Shown here in pieces: positions 1 to 6,825 of a stretch of 16,300 nucleotides of DNA. Origin of the DNA: an uncultured Collinsella sp. (GTDB taxonomy: Bacteria > Actinomycetota > Coriobacteriia > Coriobacteriales > Coriobacteriaceae); the NCBI GenBank assembly GCA_959019775.1, contig CAUEPS010000028.1, positions 1 to 16,300 of the forward strand. Direction: 5' to 3'. The position numbers were made by a program, and so were the translations under genes. The notes beneath the pieces were generated by a model. That model was not told the origin of the DNA, did not search any database, and saw only the letters and a program-made list of their open reading frames with translations. Each line of letters starts with the position of its first letter. Positions within the stretch are counted from its first letter, which is position 1.

Positions 1-2105
1 CGCGACTCAAATATGTTTCGGGTAAACGTGAGGAGGCCCTTCGCCGTCTGGGAATTAGGACGGTGGGGGACCTCCTTCTCCATATCCCTCATCGATACCT
101 CGACTTTACCCGTTCGTGGTCCATCGAGATGGCGCCCATCGGTACCGTGTGCACCATCATCGCCACGGTCGACCGCATCGTCCAAAAGCAGCCGCGTCCG
201 CGCATGCAGGTGACCGAGGTATCGCTGGTGGACGAGACGGGCGTGTTGCAGGTCGCCTTTTTCCGCCAGCCCTGGATTGCCCAGCAGCTTAAACAGGGCG
301 ACCGCCTAGCCGTGATGGGCAAGGTCGAGTTTGCCTACGGTTTTAAGCAGATGGCCTCGCCGCACTTTGAAAAGCTCGATGACGGGCGTGCTGCGGGCAC
401 CATCCTGCCGGTCCATTACGTGAGCGATGGCGTGAGCCAGGCGTGGATGCGCCGCATCGTAAGCGGCGCGCTCGAGGTCGTCGGCAATCCGTTCGATCCG
501 ATTCCCGCGCCGCTGCGCGCAAAGCGGAAGCTCATGAGCAATGCCCGCGCGTTGCGTTCGATCCACTTTCCATCGAGTATGGCAGAGCGCGATATCGCGC
601 GCGCACGGCTTGCCTACGAGGAGTGCCTCTACCTGCAGCTGGCGCTGCGCCTGCGCAACGTCGGCGGCCTGGTCGATGTGGTTCCCTATGCCCACACCGC
701 GGGCGAGCACCTGGCCGCGCTTAAGCAAGCCCTGCCGTTTTCGCTGAGCGACGAGCAGGAGACCGCGTTCCAAGATATCCTGCGCGATATGTGCGATGGT
801 GGGCGCGTGATGAACCGCCTGCTGCTGGGCGATGTCGGTACCGGTAAGACCGCCGTTGCCGCCTGCGCTCTGGCTGTGGCTGCCGATAGCGGTACGCAGG
901 CCTGCGTTATGGCGCCCACGGGCGTGTTGGCGCGCCAATATGCCGATAAGACCGGCCCTCTGCTCTCGCAGGCGGGCATGTCCTGGGCGCTTCTGACGGG
1001 TGCCACGCCGGCCTCAGAGCGCGAGCAGATCCATGCCCAGCTTGAATCGGGCGAGCTCGACGTCCTCTTTGGAACCCACGCGGTGCTTTCGGATAACGTT
1101 GCGTTCAATCATCTGTCGCTTGTCGTCATCGACGAGCAGCACCGGTTTGGCGTTGGCCAACGCAACGCCCTACGCGCGAAGGGCCCCGGTGCGGACCTGC
1201 TCGTTATGACGGCGACACCGATCCCGCGTACGCTGGCGCTTTCGGTCTACGGCGATCTGGACACGAGTATCATCCGCCATCGGCCCGTCCCTGGCGCTGG
1301 CGTGACGACACGCGTGCTCACCGAGTCGAGCCGCGACCTCGCCTATGGCGCCATCCGCGAGGCGCATGAAAAGGGTCAGCAGGCCTACGTGATTTGCCCG
1401 CTCGTGGAGCCGAGTGACTCGGCCGATGAGCTGGAAGACGTGCCCGGTATTGCTCGCGACGACGAGGGCCGCGTAACCGTCCCCGTGCCACTGCACGATA
1501 CGGCAACCGAGCTCGACCGCCTGCGTCTGGCGTTGCCGGGTCTTGCCATCGAGCGCCTTCACGGCCGCATGCCGGCGGGGGAGAAGGACCAGGTTATCGA
1601 TGCCTTCAAGCGTGGCGAGATTGACGTGCTCGTCTCGACTACGGTGGTCGAGGTGGGCGTCGACGTGCCTAACGCCACCGTCATGGTCATCGAGAACGGC
1701 GAGCGCTTTGGATTGGCTGCCCTGCACCAGCTGCGCGGCCGCGTGGGCCGTGGCAGTGTGTCGGGCACGTGCCTGGTCATGACGCACTCCAAGGGCAATG
1801 GCGGCGCCTCGGCGGCACAAGACCGTCTACAGTCGCTCGAAAAGACCTCGGATGGTTTTACGCTTGCCCAGATGGACCTGCGTCTGCGTCACGAGGGCGA
1901 AATCCTGGGGTACCGTCAGCACGGTGGCGTGACCTTGCGCTTTGTGGACCTGGATGCCGATGAGGACCTTATCGAATGGGCCCATTTGGACGCGGTCGAG
2001 CTCTTGCGGTATGCTTGCAACCTTGACTCTGTGGCGACGCGTCCCTTGCGCGAGGCGGTCGCCATGCGATATCGACACATTTTTAAGGAGGTCAGCGGAG
2101 GATGA
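1..2105 (+). CDS. recG: ATP-dependent DNA helicase RecG (5' end outside the window)
   Basis: RecG is a superfamily 2 helicase that remodels stalled replication forks and branch-migrates Holliday junctions. The reading frame begins at base 3 and is open from the window edge. The residues before the first possible start (GTG at 63), SGKREEALRRLGIRTVGDLL and its flanks, already read as the conserved RecG N-terminal region, so the gene is truncated only by the window. Counting from the GTG at 63, Walker A (GDVGTGKT) is near residue 256, the DEQHRFGVGQR box at 357, the TATPIPRTLAL box near 385 and the motif VI sequence QLRGRVGRG at 556. The C-terminus (GEILGYRQHGG) matches the RecG post-helicase region. 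An acidic stretch at about residues 448-482 looks longer than usual. The stop overlaps the rsmD start by four bases (ATGA), which implies translational coupling. Family assignment is very secure. Confidence 0.97.
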   Translation, partial: RLKYVSGKREEALRRLGIRTVGDLLLHIPHRYLDFTRSWSIEMAPIGTVCTIIATVDRIVQKQPRPRMQVTEVSLVDETGVLQVAFFRQPWIAQQLKQGDRLAVMGKVEFAYGFKQMASPHFEKLDDGRAAGTILPVHYVSDGVSQAWMRRIVSGALEVVGNPFDPIPAPLRAKRKLMSNARALRSIHFPSSMAERDIARARLAYEECLYLQLALRLRNVGGLVDVVPYAHTAGEHLAALKQALPFSLSDEQETAFQDILRDMCDGGRVMNRLLLGDVGTGKTAVAACALAVAADSGTQACVMAPTGVLARQYADKTGPLLSQAGMSWALLTGATPASEREQIHAQLESGELDVLFGTHAVLSDNVAFNHLSLVVIDEQHRFGVGQRNALRAKGPGADLLVMTATPIPRTLALSVYGDLDTSIIRHRPVPGAGVTTRVLTESSRDLAYGAIREAHEKGQQAYVICPLVEPSDSADELEDVPGIARDDEGRVTVPVPLHDTATELDRLRLALPGLAIERLHGRMPAGEKDQVIDAFKRGEIDVLVSTTVVEVGVDVPNATVMVIENGERFGLAALHQLRGRVGRGSVSGTCLVMTHSKGNGGASAAQDRLQSLEKTSDGFTLAQMDLRLRHEGEILGYRQHGGVTLRFVDLDADEDLIEWAHLDAVELLRYACNLDSVATRPLREAVAMRYRHIFKEVSGG

Positions 2106-2758
2106 GAATCATCGGCGGCGAATGGCGCGGTCGTAAGATCGAGGAGCCCCGTGGTCGCGATGTCACCCGCCCCACGACTGATCGCGTGCGCGAGGCGTGC
2201 GCATCTATGGTCATGTCGGCATTCGATTTCGATTTGGACGAGGTTCGTGTGCTGGACGCCTTTGGCGGCTCCGGTGCCTTGGGGTTAGAGATGCTCTCTC
2301 GTGGGGCCCGCTCGCTCACGACGTTTGAGATCGATCGCAACGCCGCGCGGCTCATTACCAAGAATATCGAGTCGCTCTGCCGTGACCGTGCGCGTTGGCG
2401 TGTGGTCACGGGCGACATGCTGGCAAGTGCCTCGCGCGGTCGTGTACCGGGCGGCCCCTTTGATTTGGTCCTGCTCGACCCGCCCTATGCTTTTGGTGCC
2501 GAGCCGGTCGAGGAACTGCTGCAGAACCTGGCTCAGCAGGGTCTGCTTGCGCCTGGCGCTTATGCCCTGTTTGAGCATGCCTCCGCCGATGCGGGCGCGC
2601 ATCCGGCAGGCTTTGAGACTGTACGTGAGAAGCGCTACGGCATTACCTCGGTCGACCTGCTTCGTTGTGTCGGCGATGACGACGGTGAGGACGATAGTGC
2701 CGTCACCGATGCCGATAACAACGATGCCACGACGTTTCAGGAGGACGCCCATGAATGA
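2102..2758 (+). CDS. rsmD: 16S rRNA (guanine(966)-N(2))-methyltransferase RsmD
   Basis: RsmD uses S-adenosylmethionine to methylate N2 of G966 in the small-subunit rRNA. The N-terminus MRIIGGEWRGRKI and the following TRPTTDRVREA box are typical of the family. The SAM-binding loop VLDAFGGSGALGLE lies at about residues 50-63 and the catalytic DPPY motif is at 126-129. At 218 residues it is longer than E. coli RsmD (about 198). The excess is mostly an acidic tail, with 12 Asp/Glu in the last 29 residues, which has no obvious catalytic role. A Shine-Dalgarno AAGGAGG at 2085-2091 lies inside the end of recG and supports the ATG at 2102. The 3' end overlaps coaD by eight bases. The rsmD–coaD order is common in bacteria. 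Confidence 0.95.
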   Translation: MRIIGGEWRGRKIEEPRGRDVTRPTTDRVREACASMVMSAFDFDLDEVRVLDAFGGSGALGLEMLSRGARSLTTFEIDRNAARLITKNIESLCRDRARWRVVTGDMLASASRGRVPGGPFDLVLLDPPYAFGAEPVEELLQNLAQQGLLAPGAYALFEHASADAGAHPAGFETVREKRYGITSVDLLRCVGDDDGEDDSAVTDADNNDATTFQEDAHE

Positions 2759-3248
2759 CACCATCAACCGCGTGATCGTCCCGGGCACCTTCGATCCCAT
2801 CACGTTTGGCCATATCGATGTGATCCGCCGCGCCCGCCGCATCTTTCCCAGTGTGATCGTCGCTGTTGCAGAGTCGCAGGGTAAAAACGGTGTGGGCACC
2901 ACGTTTATGCTCGATGAGCGCGTGGCGCTGGCCCGCGAGGCGCTCGGTAATATCGACGGCGTCGAAGTCCTGCCCTTTACCGGCCTCTTGGTCGACTTCG
3001 CTCGTGAGCAGGGGGCGGGGGCCGTGGTCAAGGGCCTGCGCGCCATGACCGACTTTGAGTATGAGCTGCAGCAGGCCGACCTCAATTATCGCTTGGATAG
3101 CGAGCTGGAGTCCATCTTTGTCATGAGTGCTCCGCAGTACGGTTACATCTCGAGCTCGGTCGTTCGCCAGATCGCCTCGCTCGGCAGCGATGTATCGACG
3201 TTTGTGCCGCCCAACGTGGTCGAAGCGCTCAGACATCGCTTTTCGTGA
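2751..3248 (+). CDS. coaD: phosphopantetheine adenylyltransferase CoaD
   Basis: CoaD transfers AMP from ATP to 4'-phosphopantetheine, the penultimate step of coenzyme A synthesis. The 165-residue product matches the family length (about 160). The nucleotidyltransferase signature is PGTFDPITFGH (residues 11-21, the T/HxGH box), followed by KGLRAMTDFEYE (94-105) and ISSSVVR (133-139), the C-terminal ISST-type phosphate-binding motif. The frame is open upstream inside rsmD, but the start must be the ATG at 2751: the nucleotide-binding motif follows at the normal distance and GGAGG lies at 2740-2744. The gene overlaps rsmD by eight bases. CoA is the source of the phosphopantetheine arm attached to the ACP encoded about 3 kb downstream, so the two genes are metabolically linked although probably in different transcripts. 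Confidence 0.96.
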   Translation: MNDTINRVIVPGTFDPITFGHIDVIRRARRIFPSVIVAVAESQGKNGVGTTFMLDERVALAREALGNIDGVEVLPFTGLLVDFAREQGAGAVVKGLRAMTDFEYELQQADLNYRLDSELESIFVMSAPQYGYISSSVVRQIASLGSDVSTFVPPNVVEALRHRFS

Positions 3249-3273
3249 CGTTTTTTATTGCCTGGTGGCATGT

Positions 3274-3281
3274 GGTAAACT
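3274..3281 (+). promoter_or_regulatory. Extended -10-like promoter element before the DivIVA-like gene
   Basis: In the 68-base gap after coaD, TGG precedes TAAACT (hexamer 3276-3281), which fits an extended -10 (TGn + hexamer). No good -35 is found at 17 bases, as expected for extended -10 promoters. A T-run at 3251-3256 lies upstream and could act as an UP-like element, or as the tail of a weak terminator for coaD. Predicted from sequence only. Confidence 0.45.
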
Positions 3282-3316
3282 AGCACGATGATATGTTACC
3301 TATGAAAGGAGACCGG

Positions 3317-3814
3317 ATGCCGGGCGAGAATTTTCCTGGCGATAGGATCGTCAGCTTGGTCGATGAGCTCGAAGGGCTGATCGAGGAAGCCAAGCCGCCT
3401 TTCGGCAAGAACGCTCAGTTCAAGGTCATCGACGCCGACGTGTTCTTCAATATCCTCGACGAGATCCGCATGAGCTATCCCGAGGAGTGGCAGAAGTCCC
3501 GCCGTATCCTTAAGGAGCGCGAGGAGCTTATGGCTTCCGCCGCCGCTCAGGCTGATTCCATCATCGCCGACGCTCAGCAGCAGGCCCTCACCATTGCCGG
3601 TGAGCAGGAGATCGTCCGCCTTGCGCAGCAGCAGGCCGACGACATCCGCGATCGTGCCCAGCAGTACGAGCGCGAGACGCGTTATGCTGCCGAGGACTAC
3701 GCGGAGCAGGTCTTTACGCACCTGGAGGAGAACCTCAAGAGCCTGACCGGCACCGTTACCCGTTGCCGTCAGCAGCTCAACGAGGGTGCCGCCCAACAGA
3801 ATGGTCAGTGGTAA
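3317..3814 (+). CDS. DivIVA-like coiled-coil protein, function unknown
   Basis: This 165-residue protein is soluble, very charged and rich in Gln, Glu and Ala. Residues about 60-150 (KSRRILKEREELM … YERETRYAAEDYAEQ) form a long predicted coiled coil. The N-terminal part (RIVSLVDELEGLIEEAKPPF, then VIDADVFFNILDEIR) resembles small actinobacterial coiled-coil proteins often annotated as DivIVA-like or ATP-synthase-b-like. In Mycobacterium a comparable gene lies next to the DUF177 gene and rnc, as recalled from general knowledge. It has no membrane segment or enzyme motif. Three in-frame ATGs exist (3293, 3302, 3317); 3317 is chosen because AAAGGAGA at 3305-3312 is correctly spaced only from it. 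The stop shares one base with the next start (TAATG). A structural or scaffolding role is inference. Confidence 0.8.
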   Translation: MPGENFPGDRIVSLVDELEGLIEEAKPPFGKNAQFKVIDADVFFNILDEIRMSYPEEWQKSRRILKEREELMASAAAQADSIIADAQQQALTIAGEQEIVRLAQQQADDIRDRAQQYERETRYAAEDYAEQVFTHLEENLKSLTGTVTRCRQQLNEGAAQQNGQW

Positions 3815-4368
3815 TGGCTGAGTTTCCGAGCGTTACCGTCGATCTTTCCGAGCAGCTCGAGTTTCCTGGAGATTCGTATCCGCTGACCGGTAAGGTCGAT
3901 GTCGCCACCTACACGGTGGGCGAGAAGGAGTACCAGCTTCAGGACGGCATCGACTACGACGTTGTCTTTACCAATGCCGGTACCGGTGTCTTGCTCACGG
4001 GCATGGTCCGCGCGCACGCCACCGGCGAGTGCGACCGTTGCCTGGAGCCCGCCTCGTTTGATATCGCCGGCGAGATCGAGGAGTTCTACCTCTTTGAGGA
4101 GCCCGAGGATCCCGAGGCCTACGAGGACGGCTACGAGCTGCTGGGCGAGGATCGCATCGTCGATCTGGGCGAGCCCATCAACGACGCGGTCGTCATGGAC
4201 ACGCCGTTTGTGGTGCTCTGCAAGCCCGATTGCCGCGGTCTGTGCCCCACATGCGGTTGCAATCTCAACGTCGAGCAATGCGATTGCGCCGCCCAGGCAG
4301 AGGCAGAATGGGCCGCTGCCACGGAAAATCCATTTGCAGCATTGAAGAATCTCAAGCTTGATGAGTAA
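3814..4368 (+). CDS. DUF177 (YceD/YlbN) family protein
   Basis: A 184-residue member of the DUF177 family, often encoded just before rpmF and proposed to act in 23S rRNA or large-subunit maturation; its exact role in this lineage is not established. The family signature appears as a CxxC pair (Cys73, Cys76 in GECDRCLEP) and a C-terminal Cys cluster in CRGLCPTCGCNLN and CDC (Cys136, 140, 144, 147, 149, 156, 158), a probable metal-binding knuckle. A strongly acidic stretch lies at about 88-115. The ATG at 3814 overlaps the previous stop by one base; no clear Shine-Dalgarno is visible, so translation probably depends on coupling to the upstream gene. The frame is open further upstream, but those residues do not look like family sequence. 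Confidence 0.88.
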   Translation: MAEFPSVTVDLSEQLEFPGDSYPLTGKVDVATYTVGEKEYQLQDGIDYDVVFTNAGTGVLLTGMVRAHATGECDRCLEPASFDIAGEIEEFYLFEEPEDPEAYEDGYELLGEDRIVDLGEPINDAVVMDTPFVVLCKPDCRGLCPTCGCNLNVEQCDCAAQAEAEWAAATENPFAALKNLKLDE

Positions 4369-4374
4369 AACTGT

Positions 4375-4382
4375 GGTAGTAT
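4375..4382 (+). promoter_or_regulatory. Extended -10-like promoter element of rpmF
   Basis: TGG followed by TAGTAT (hexamer 4377-4382) lies in the 64-base gap before rpmF and has the same TGG-TA form as the site at 3274. No convincing -35 is present. If used, it would give rpmF its own promoter with a leader of about 44 bases, in addition to read-through from the DUF177 gene. Confidence 0.45.
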
Positions 4383-4432
4383 CGCTACTTGCGCGTAATC
4401 GCCACACTGGATAGTTCATAAGGAAGGTCACT

Positions 4433-4612
4433 ATGCCCGTACCTAAACAAAAGCAGGGTCGTATCCGCACTCACACCCGTCGTTCCGCCAACATGAAGAT
4501 CTCGGCTGCGGCTCAGTCCACGTGCCCCCGTTGCGGCGCTGTCAAGCTTCCGCACCACGTGTGCCCCAGCTGCGGTTTCTACAAGGACCGCGAGGTTATC
4601 GTTACCGAGTAA
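4433..4612 (+). CDS. rpmF: 50S ribosomal protein bL32
   Basis: A 59-residue basic protein beginning MPVPKQKQGRIRTHTRRS, the standard bL32 N-terminus (MAVPKRKxS-like). The central zinc ribbon is complete: Cys31-x2-Cys34 and Cys44-x2-Cys47 (CPRCG and CPSCG), so this is the zinc-binding paralogue type rather than the Cys-less form used under zinc limitation. bL32 sits in the large ribosomal subunit near the exit of the peptidyl-transferase region. AAGGAAGG at 4420-4427 is the ribosome binding site. DUF177–rpmF–plsX is a classic bacterial gene order. Confidence 0.97.
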   Translation: MPVPKQKQGRIRTHTRRSANMKISAAAQSTCPRCGAVKLPHHVCPSCGFYKDREVIVTE

Positions 4613-4613
4613 C

Positions 4614-4621
4614 GGTATACT
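4614..4621 (+). promoter_or_regulatory. Possible -10 element upstream of plsX
   Basis: GGTATACT lies immediately after the rpmF stop; TATACT (4616-4621) is a 5/6 match to TATAAT. No clear -35 was found at standard spacing. It precedes two hairpins (4636-4649 and 4653-4684) and then plsX, so a transcript from here would start just before the hairpins. Weak prediction. Confidence 0.3.
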
Positions 4622-4652
4622 CTGGATGCGATGCCGTTCCAAATGGAACCAC

Positions 4653-4684
4653 AATGGCCGGCTCAATGAGTCGGCCATTTTTGT
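4653..4684 (+). terminator. Rho-independent terminator or attenuator between rpmF and plsX
   Basis: AATGGCCGGCTC (4653-4664) pairs with GAGTCGGCCATT (4668-4679) across a three-base loop: 12 pairs with one G·U, followed by TTTGT just after TT of the stem, i.e. a T-run at 4678-4682. A smaller 5-bp hairpin (GTTCC/GGAAC, 4636-4649) lies just upstream. Because plsX starts only 16 bases later, this may reduce rather than fully stop transcription into plsX. Confidence 0.75.
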
Positions 4685-4699
4685 ATAAGGAGCATGTAT

Positions 4700-5719
4700 A
4701 TGAGTAACGTTCGCGTTTGTGTAGACGTTGTGGGCGGAGACGAGAAACCTCAGGTTGTTCTCGATGGTATCGAGGCTGCACTTGCCGCCGATCCCGATAT
4801 CGAGGTCTTGGCAGCTGGCCCCGCCGAAATCGTCAATCCCTTTGCCGCTTCCCATGCACGTGTTGAGGCCCTTGAGGCACCTGACGTTATCGCCATGGAT
4901 GACGATCCCATTCGCGCCGTGATGACCAAACGCAAGTCGTCGATCGTGCTGTCGTGTCGCGCCATCAAGAAGGGTAATGCGGACGCGTTCTTCTCTGCCG
5001 GCTCCACCGGCGCCATGACCGCCGCCGCCACCGCCTATGTGACGCCGTTTAGGTATCAGGCCGAAGGCAAGAAGCAGCCGGTGCGCCCCTGTCTGACCAA
5101 TGCGCTGCCCAATCGCGCCGGCGGTCTGACGGTGCTGTGCGATATGGGCGCCAACCCCGATGTCGAGGTTGACGATATGGTACGTTTTGCCCAGATGGGT
5201 AGCGCCTATGCCCGCGTCGTCCTGGGCATCGAGCATCCCCGCGTGGGCCTGCTTGCCAACGGCACCGAGGACGAGAAGGGCTCCAACTTTACCAAGGCCT
5301 GCTTCCCGGCCATGAAAGCCGCCGTTCCCGGCTTTGTTGGTAACTGCGAGGGAACGGACATCACCTCAGGTAACTTCGATGTCGTCGTTGCCGATGGCAT
5401 GTCGGGCAATATTGCGCTCAAGGCCACCGAGGGCGCTGCCAAGTTTTTACTGCAGGAGCTCAAGGGCGCCTTTATGTCTTCGCTCGGCACCAAGATTGCC
5501 GCGCTGCTCATCAAAAAGCAGATGCGCGAGATTAAAGCCAAGCTTTCGGGCGACGCCAAGGGCGGCGCGATTCTTTTGGGCCTGCGCGGCGTGGTCCTGA
5601 TCGGCCATGGCGCCACCTCGGTCGAGGCTGTTAGAAACGGTACGCTCGCGGCGGCCGAAGCCGTGCGCGCCGGGCTGGTCGAGAATGTCGCCAACTCTAT
5701 GGACGGTATCGTTTTATAA
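4700..5719 (+). CDS. plsX: phosphate acyltransferase PlsX
   Basis: PlsX converts acyl-ACP and phosphate to acyl-phosphate, the donor for PlsY in the first step of phospholipid synthesis; it works at the inner face of the membrane. The 339-residue protein shows the family blocks in order: VDVVGGDEKP (residues 8-17, variant of VDxMGGDxxP), SAGSTGAM (99-106), NGTEDEKGS (188-196), GNCEGTDI … FDVVVADGMSGNIALKATEG (214-245) and IGHGATS (301-307). The ATG at 4700 is preferred over the one at 4694, since AAGGAG (4687-4692) is only one base from the latter and seven from the former. The downstream neighbour acpP provides the acyl carrier for the substrate, a common pairing. Confidence 0.96.
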   Translation: MSNVRVCVDVVGGDEKPQVVLDGIEAALAADPDIEVLAAGPAEIVNPFAASHARVEALEAPDVIAMDDDPIRAVMTKRKSSIVLSCRAIKKGNADAFFSAGSTGAMTAAATAYVTPFRYQAEGKKQPVRPCLTNALPNRAGGLTVLCDMGANPDVEVDDMVRFAQMGSAYARVVLGIEHPRVGLLANGTEDEKGSNFTKACFPAMKAAVPGFVGNCEGTDITSGNFDVVVADGMSGNIALKATEGAAKFLLQELKGAFMSSLGTKIAALLIKKQMREIKAKLSGDAKGGAILLGLRGVVLIGHGATSVEAVRNGTLAAAEAVRAGLVENVANSMDGIVL

Positions 5720-5764
5720 GAGCGAGTAAGAGTGCTGTTATGTGCTTCGCGGCGCACGTCGTGG

Positions 5765-5772
5765 GGTAGAAT
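5765..5772 (+). promoter_or_regulatory. Possible -10 element upstream of acpP
   Basis: GGTAGAAT, with hexamer TAGAAT (5767-5772) matching TATAAT at 5 of 6 positions, lies in the 124-base plsX–acpP gap. No strong -35 was found. A terminator-like hairpin begins 15 bases downstream, so this promoter would place a hairpin at the very start of the acpP leader. Confidence 0.35.
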
Positions 5773-5786
5773 CAGAACCGTGTCTT

Positions 5787-5814
5787 GGTACCGCCCGGGC
5801 GGTACCATTCTTTT
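5787..5814 (+). terminator. Rho-independent terminator in the plsX–acpP gap
   Basis: A perfect 20-base inverted repeat at 5787-5806 (GGTACCGCCC and its complement) can fold as an 8-bp GC-rich stem with a CCGG loop. It is followed by ATTCTTTT (5807-5814), an interrupted U-tract. It would end plsX transcripts, or attenuate those starting at the -10-like site at 5765. Confidence 0.75.
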
Positions 5815-5843
5815 GGTATTCATGCACTATGAGAGGAAGCGCT

Positions 5844-6086
5844 ATGGACCGCTCCGAAATCTTCGACAAGATCGCCGAGGTCGCTGCTGACGTTCTAGGC
5901 GTCGATGTTGCCGAAATTAGCGAGGAGACCACCTTTGACGACCTCGATGCCAACTCGCTCGAGCGCCTGCAGCTGGTTACGGCTATCGAGGACGAGTTCA
6001 ACCTCGAGATCGATGACGAGACCCTGCTCTCGCTCAACTCTGTCGCCGACGCCGTCGACGCTATCGAAGCTGCCAAGGAGGCCTAA
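5844..6086 (+). CDS. acpP: acyl carrier protein
   Basis: An 80-residue, strongly acidic protein of typical ACP size and four-helix pattern. It carries growing fatty-acyl chains on a phosphopantetheine arm attached to a serine. That residue is Ser38 in DLDANSLERLQLV; the following VTAIEDEFNLEIDDE is the standard acidic recognition helix. The sequence around the serine is NSLER rather than the more usual DSLD, so the Asp before the serine is replaced by Asn37. The ATG at 5844 is supported by AGAGGAAG at 5832-5839 and by the typical N-terminal helix; an in-frame ATG at 5829 is too close to that site. It stands between plsX and rnc; plsX–acpP–rnc without fab genes in between is a compact version of the usual arrangement. 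Confidence 0.95.
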   Translation: MDRSEIFDKIAEVAADVLGVDVAEISEETTFDDLDANSLERLQLVTAIEDEFNLEIDDETLLSLNSVADAVDAIEAAKEA

Positions 6087-6089
6087 GTC

Positions 6090-6815
6090 TTGGCTTTATC
6101 CGACCGACTTACGCGCGCCCAGGAAATCCTGGGCCACGAGTTCAACAATAAGGTGCTGCTGCGCGCGGCGCTTACGCATCCCTCGGCAGTCGAGGGCCAG
6201 CCGGTTTCTGCCAGCTATGAGCGCCTTGAGTTCTTGGGCGATTCCATTTTGGGCGCTGTGGTCGCACGCTCCCTGTTTGAGTCCTATCCGGAGTTTGACG
6301 AGGGCAAGCTCACGCGCTTGAAGGTGTCGCTTGTCTCGGGCGCTACGCTGTCCGAGGTTTCTCACGAGCTGGGCATCGACGACATCATCATCTTTGGTGC
6401 CTCCGAGACCGGTACCGGTGCGCGCGGCCTGCATTCGGCCCTCGAGAACGTCTATGAGTCGCTCGTGGGTGCGCTGTACCTGGATGCCGGCTGGGATGCG
6501 GCGGCGGAGTTCATTCACCGTACGCTTAAGCCGCATTTGGCTTCCGAGCGTGCCGAGCATCCTGCGAACCCCAAGTCGTTTTTGCAGGAGTGCGTGCAGG
6601 CCGACGGTCACGAGCCCCCAGCGTATAAGCTCGTTGGCTCCGAGGGCCCGGCGCATGCGCCCACCTTTACCGCCGTGGTGTTGATCGATGGTATTCGTCA
6701 GGGTCGCGGCTCCGGCTCCTCAAAGAAGGAAGCCGAGGGAGCCGCCGCGCTCGAAGCGCTCGACCGCATGGGTTACACCACCAACGGCGTGATTCTGAAC
6801 AAGAAGCACGTGTAA
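6090..6815 (+). CDS. rnc: ribonuclease III
   Basis: RNase III cuts double-stranded RNA and releases rRNA precursors. The 241-residue protein has the N-terminal nuclease domain with the signature YERLEFLGDSILGAVVA (43-59; Glu44, Glu47, Asp51) and a C-terminal dsRNA-binding domain from about residue 162 (NPKSFLQECVQ … GSSKKEAEGAAALEAL). In the second acidic cluster, ALENVYESLVGALYLD, Glu123 is present, but the position usually held by Asp (Asp114 in E. coli) is Asn120. The start is TTG at 6090: AAGGAGG at 6075-6081 is spaced eight bases from it, and the N-terminus fits the family. It follows acpP by three bases and precedes smc by ten, so acpP–rnc–smc are very likely cotranscribed. Confidence 0.95.
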   Translation: MALSDRLTRAQEILGHEFNNKVLLRAALTHPSAVEGQPVSASYERLEFLGDSILGAVVARSLFESYPEFDEGKLTRLKVSLVSGATLSEVSHELGIDDIIIFGASETGTGARGLHSALENVYESLVGALYLDAGWDAAAEFIHRTLKPHLASERAEHPANPKSFLQECVQADGHEPPAYKLVGSEGPAHAPTFTAVVLIDGIRQGRGSGSSKKEAEGAAALEALDRMGYTTNGVILNKKHV

Positions 6816-6825
6816 GCGAGGAACC

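Noticed and set aside
3226..3256. Terminator after coaD
   Set aside because: A T-run exists at 3251-3256, but the only hairpin before it has five pairs and lies about a dozen bases away.
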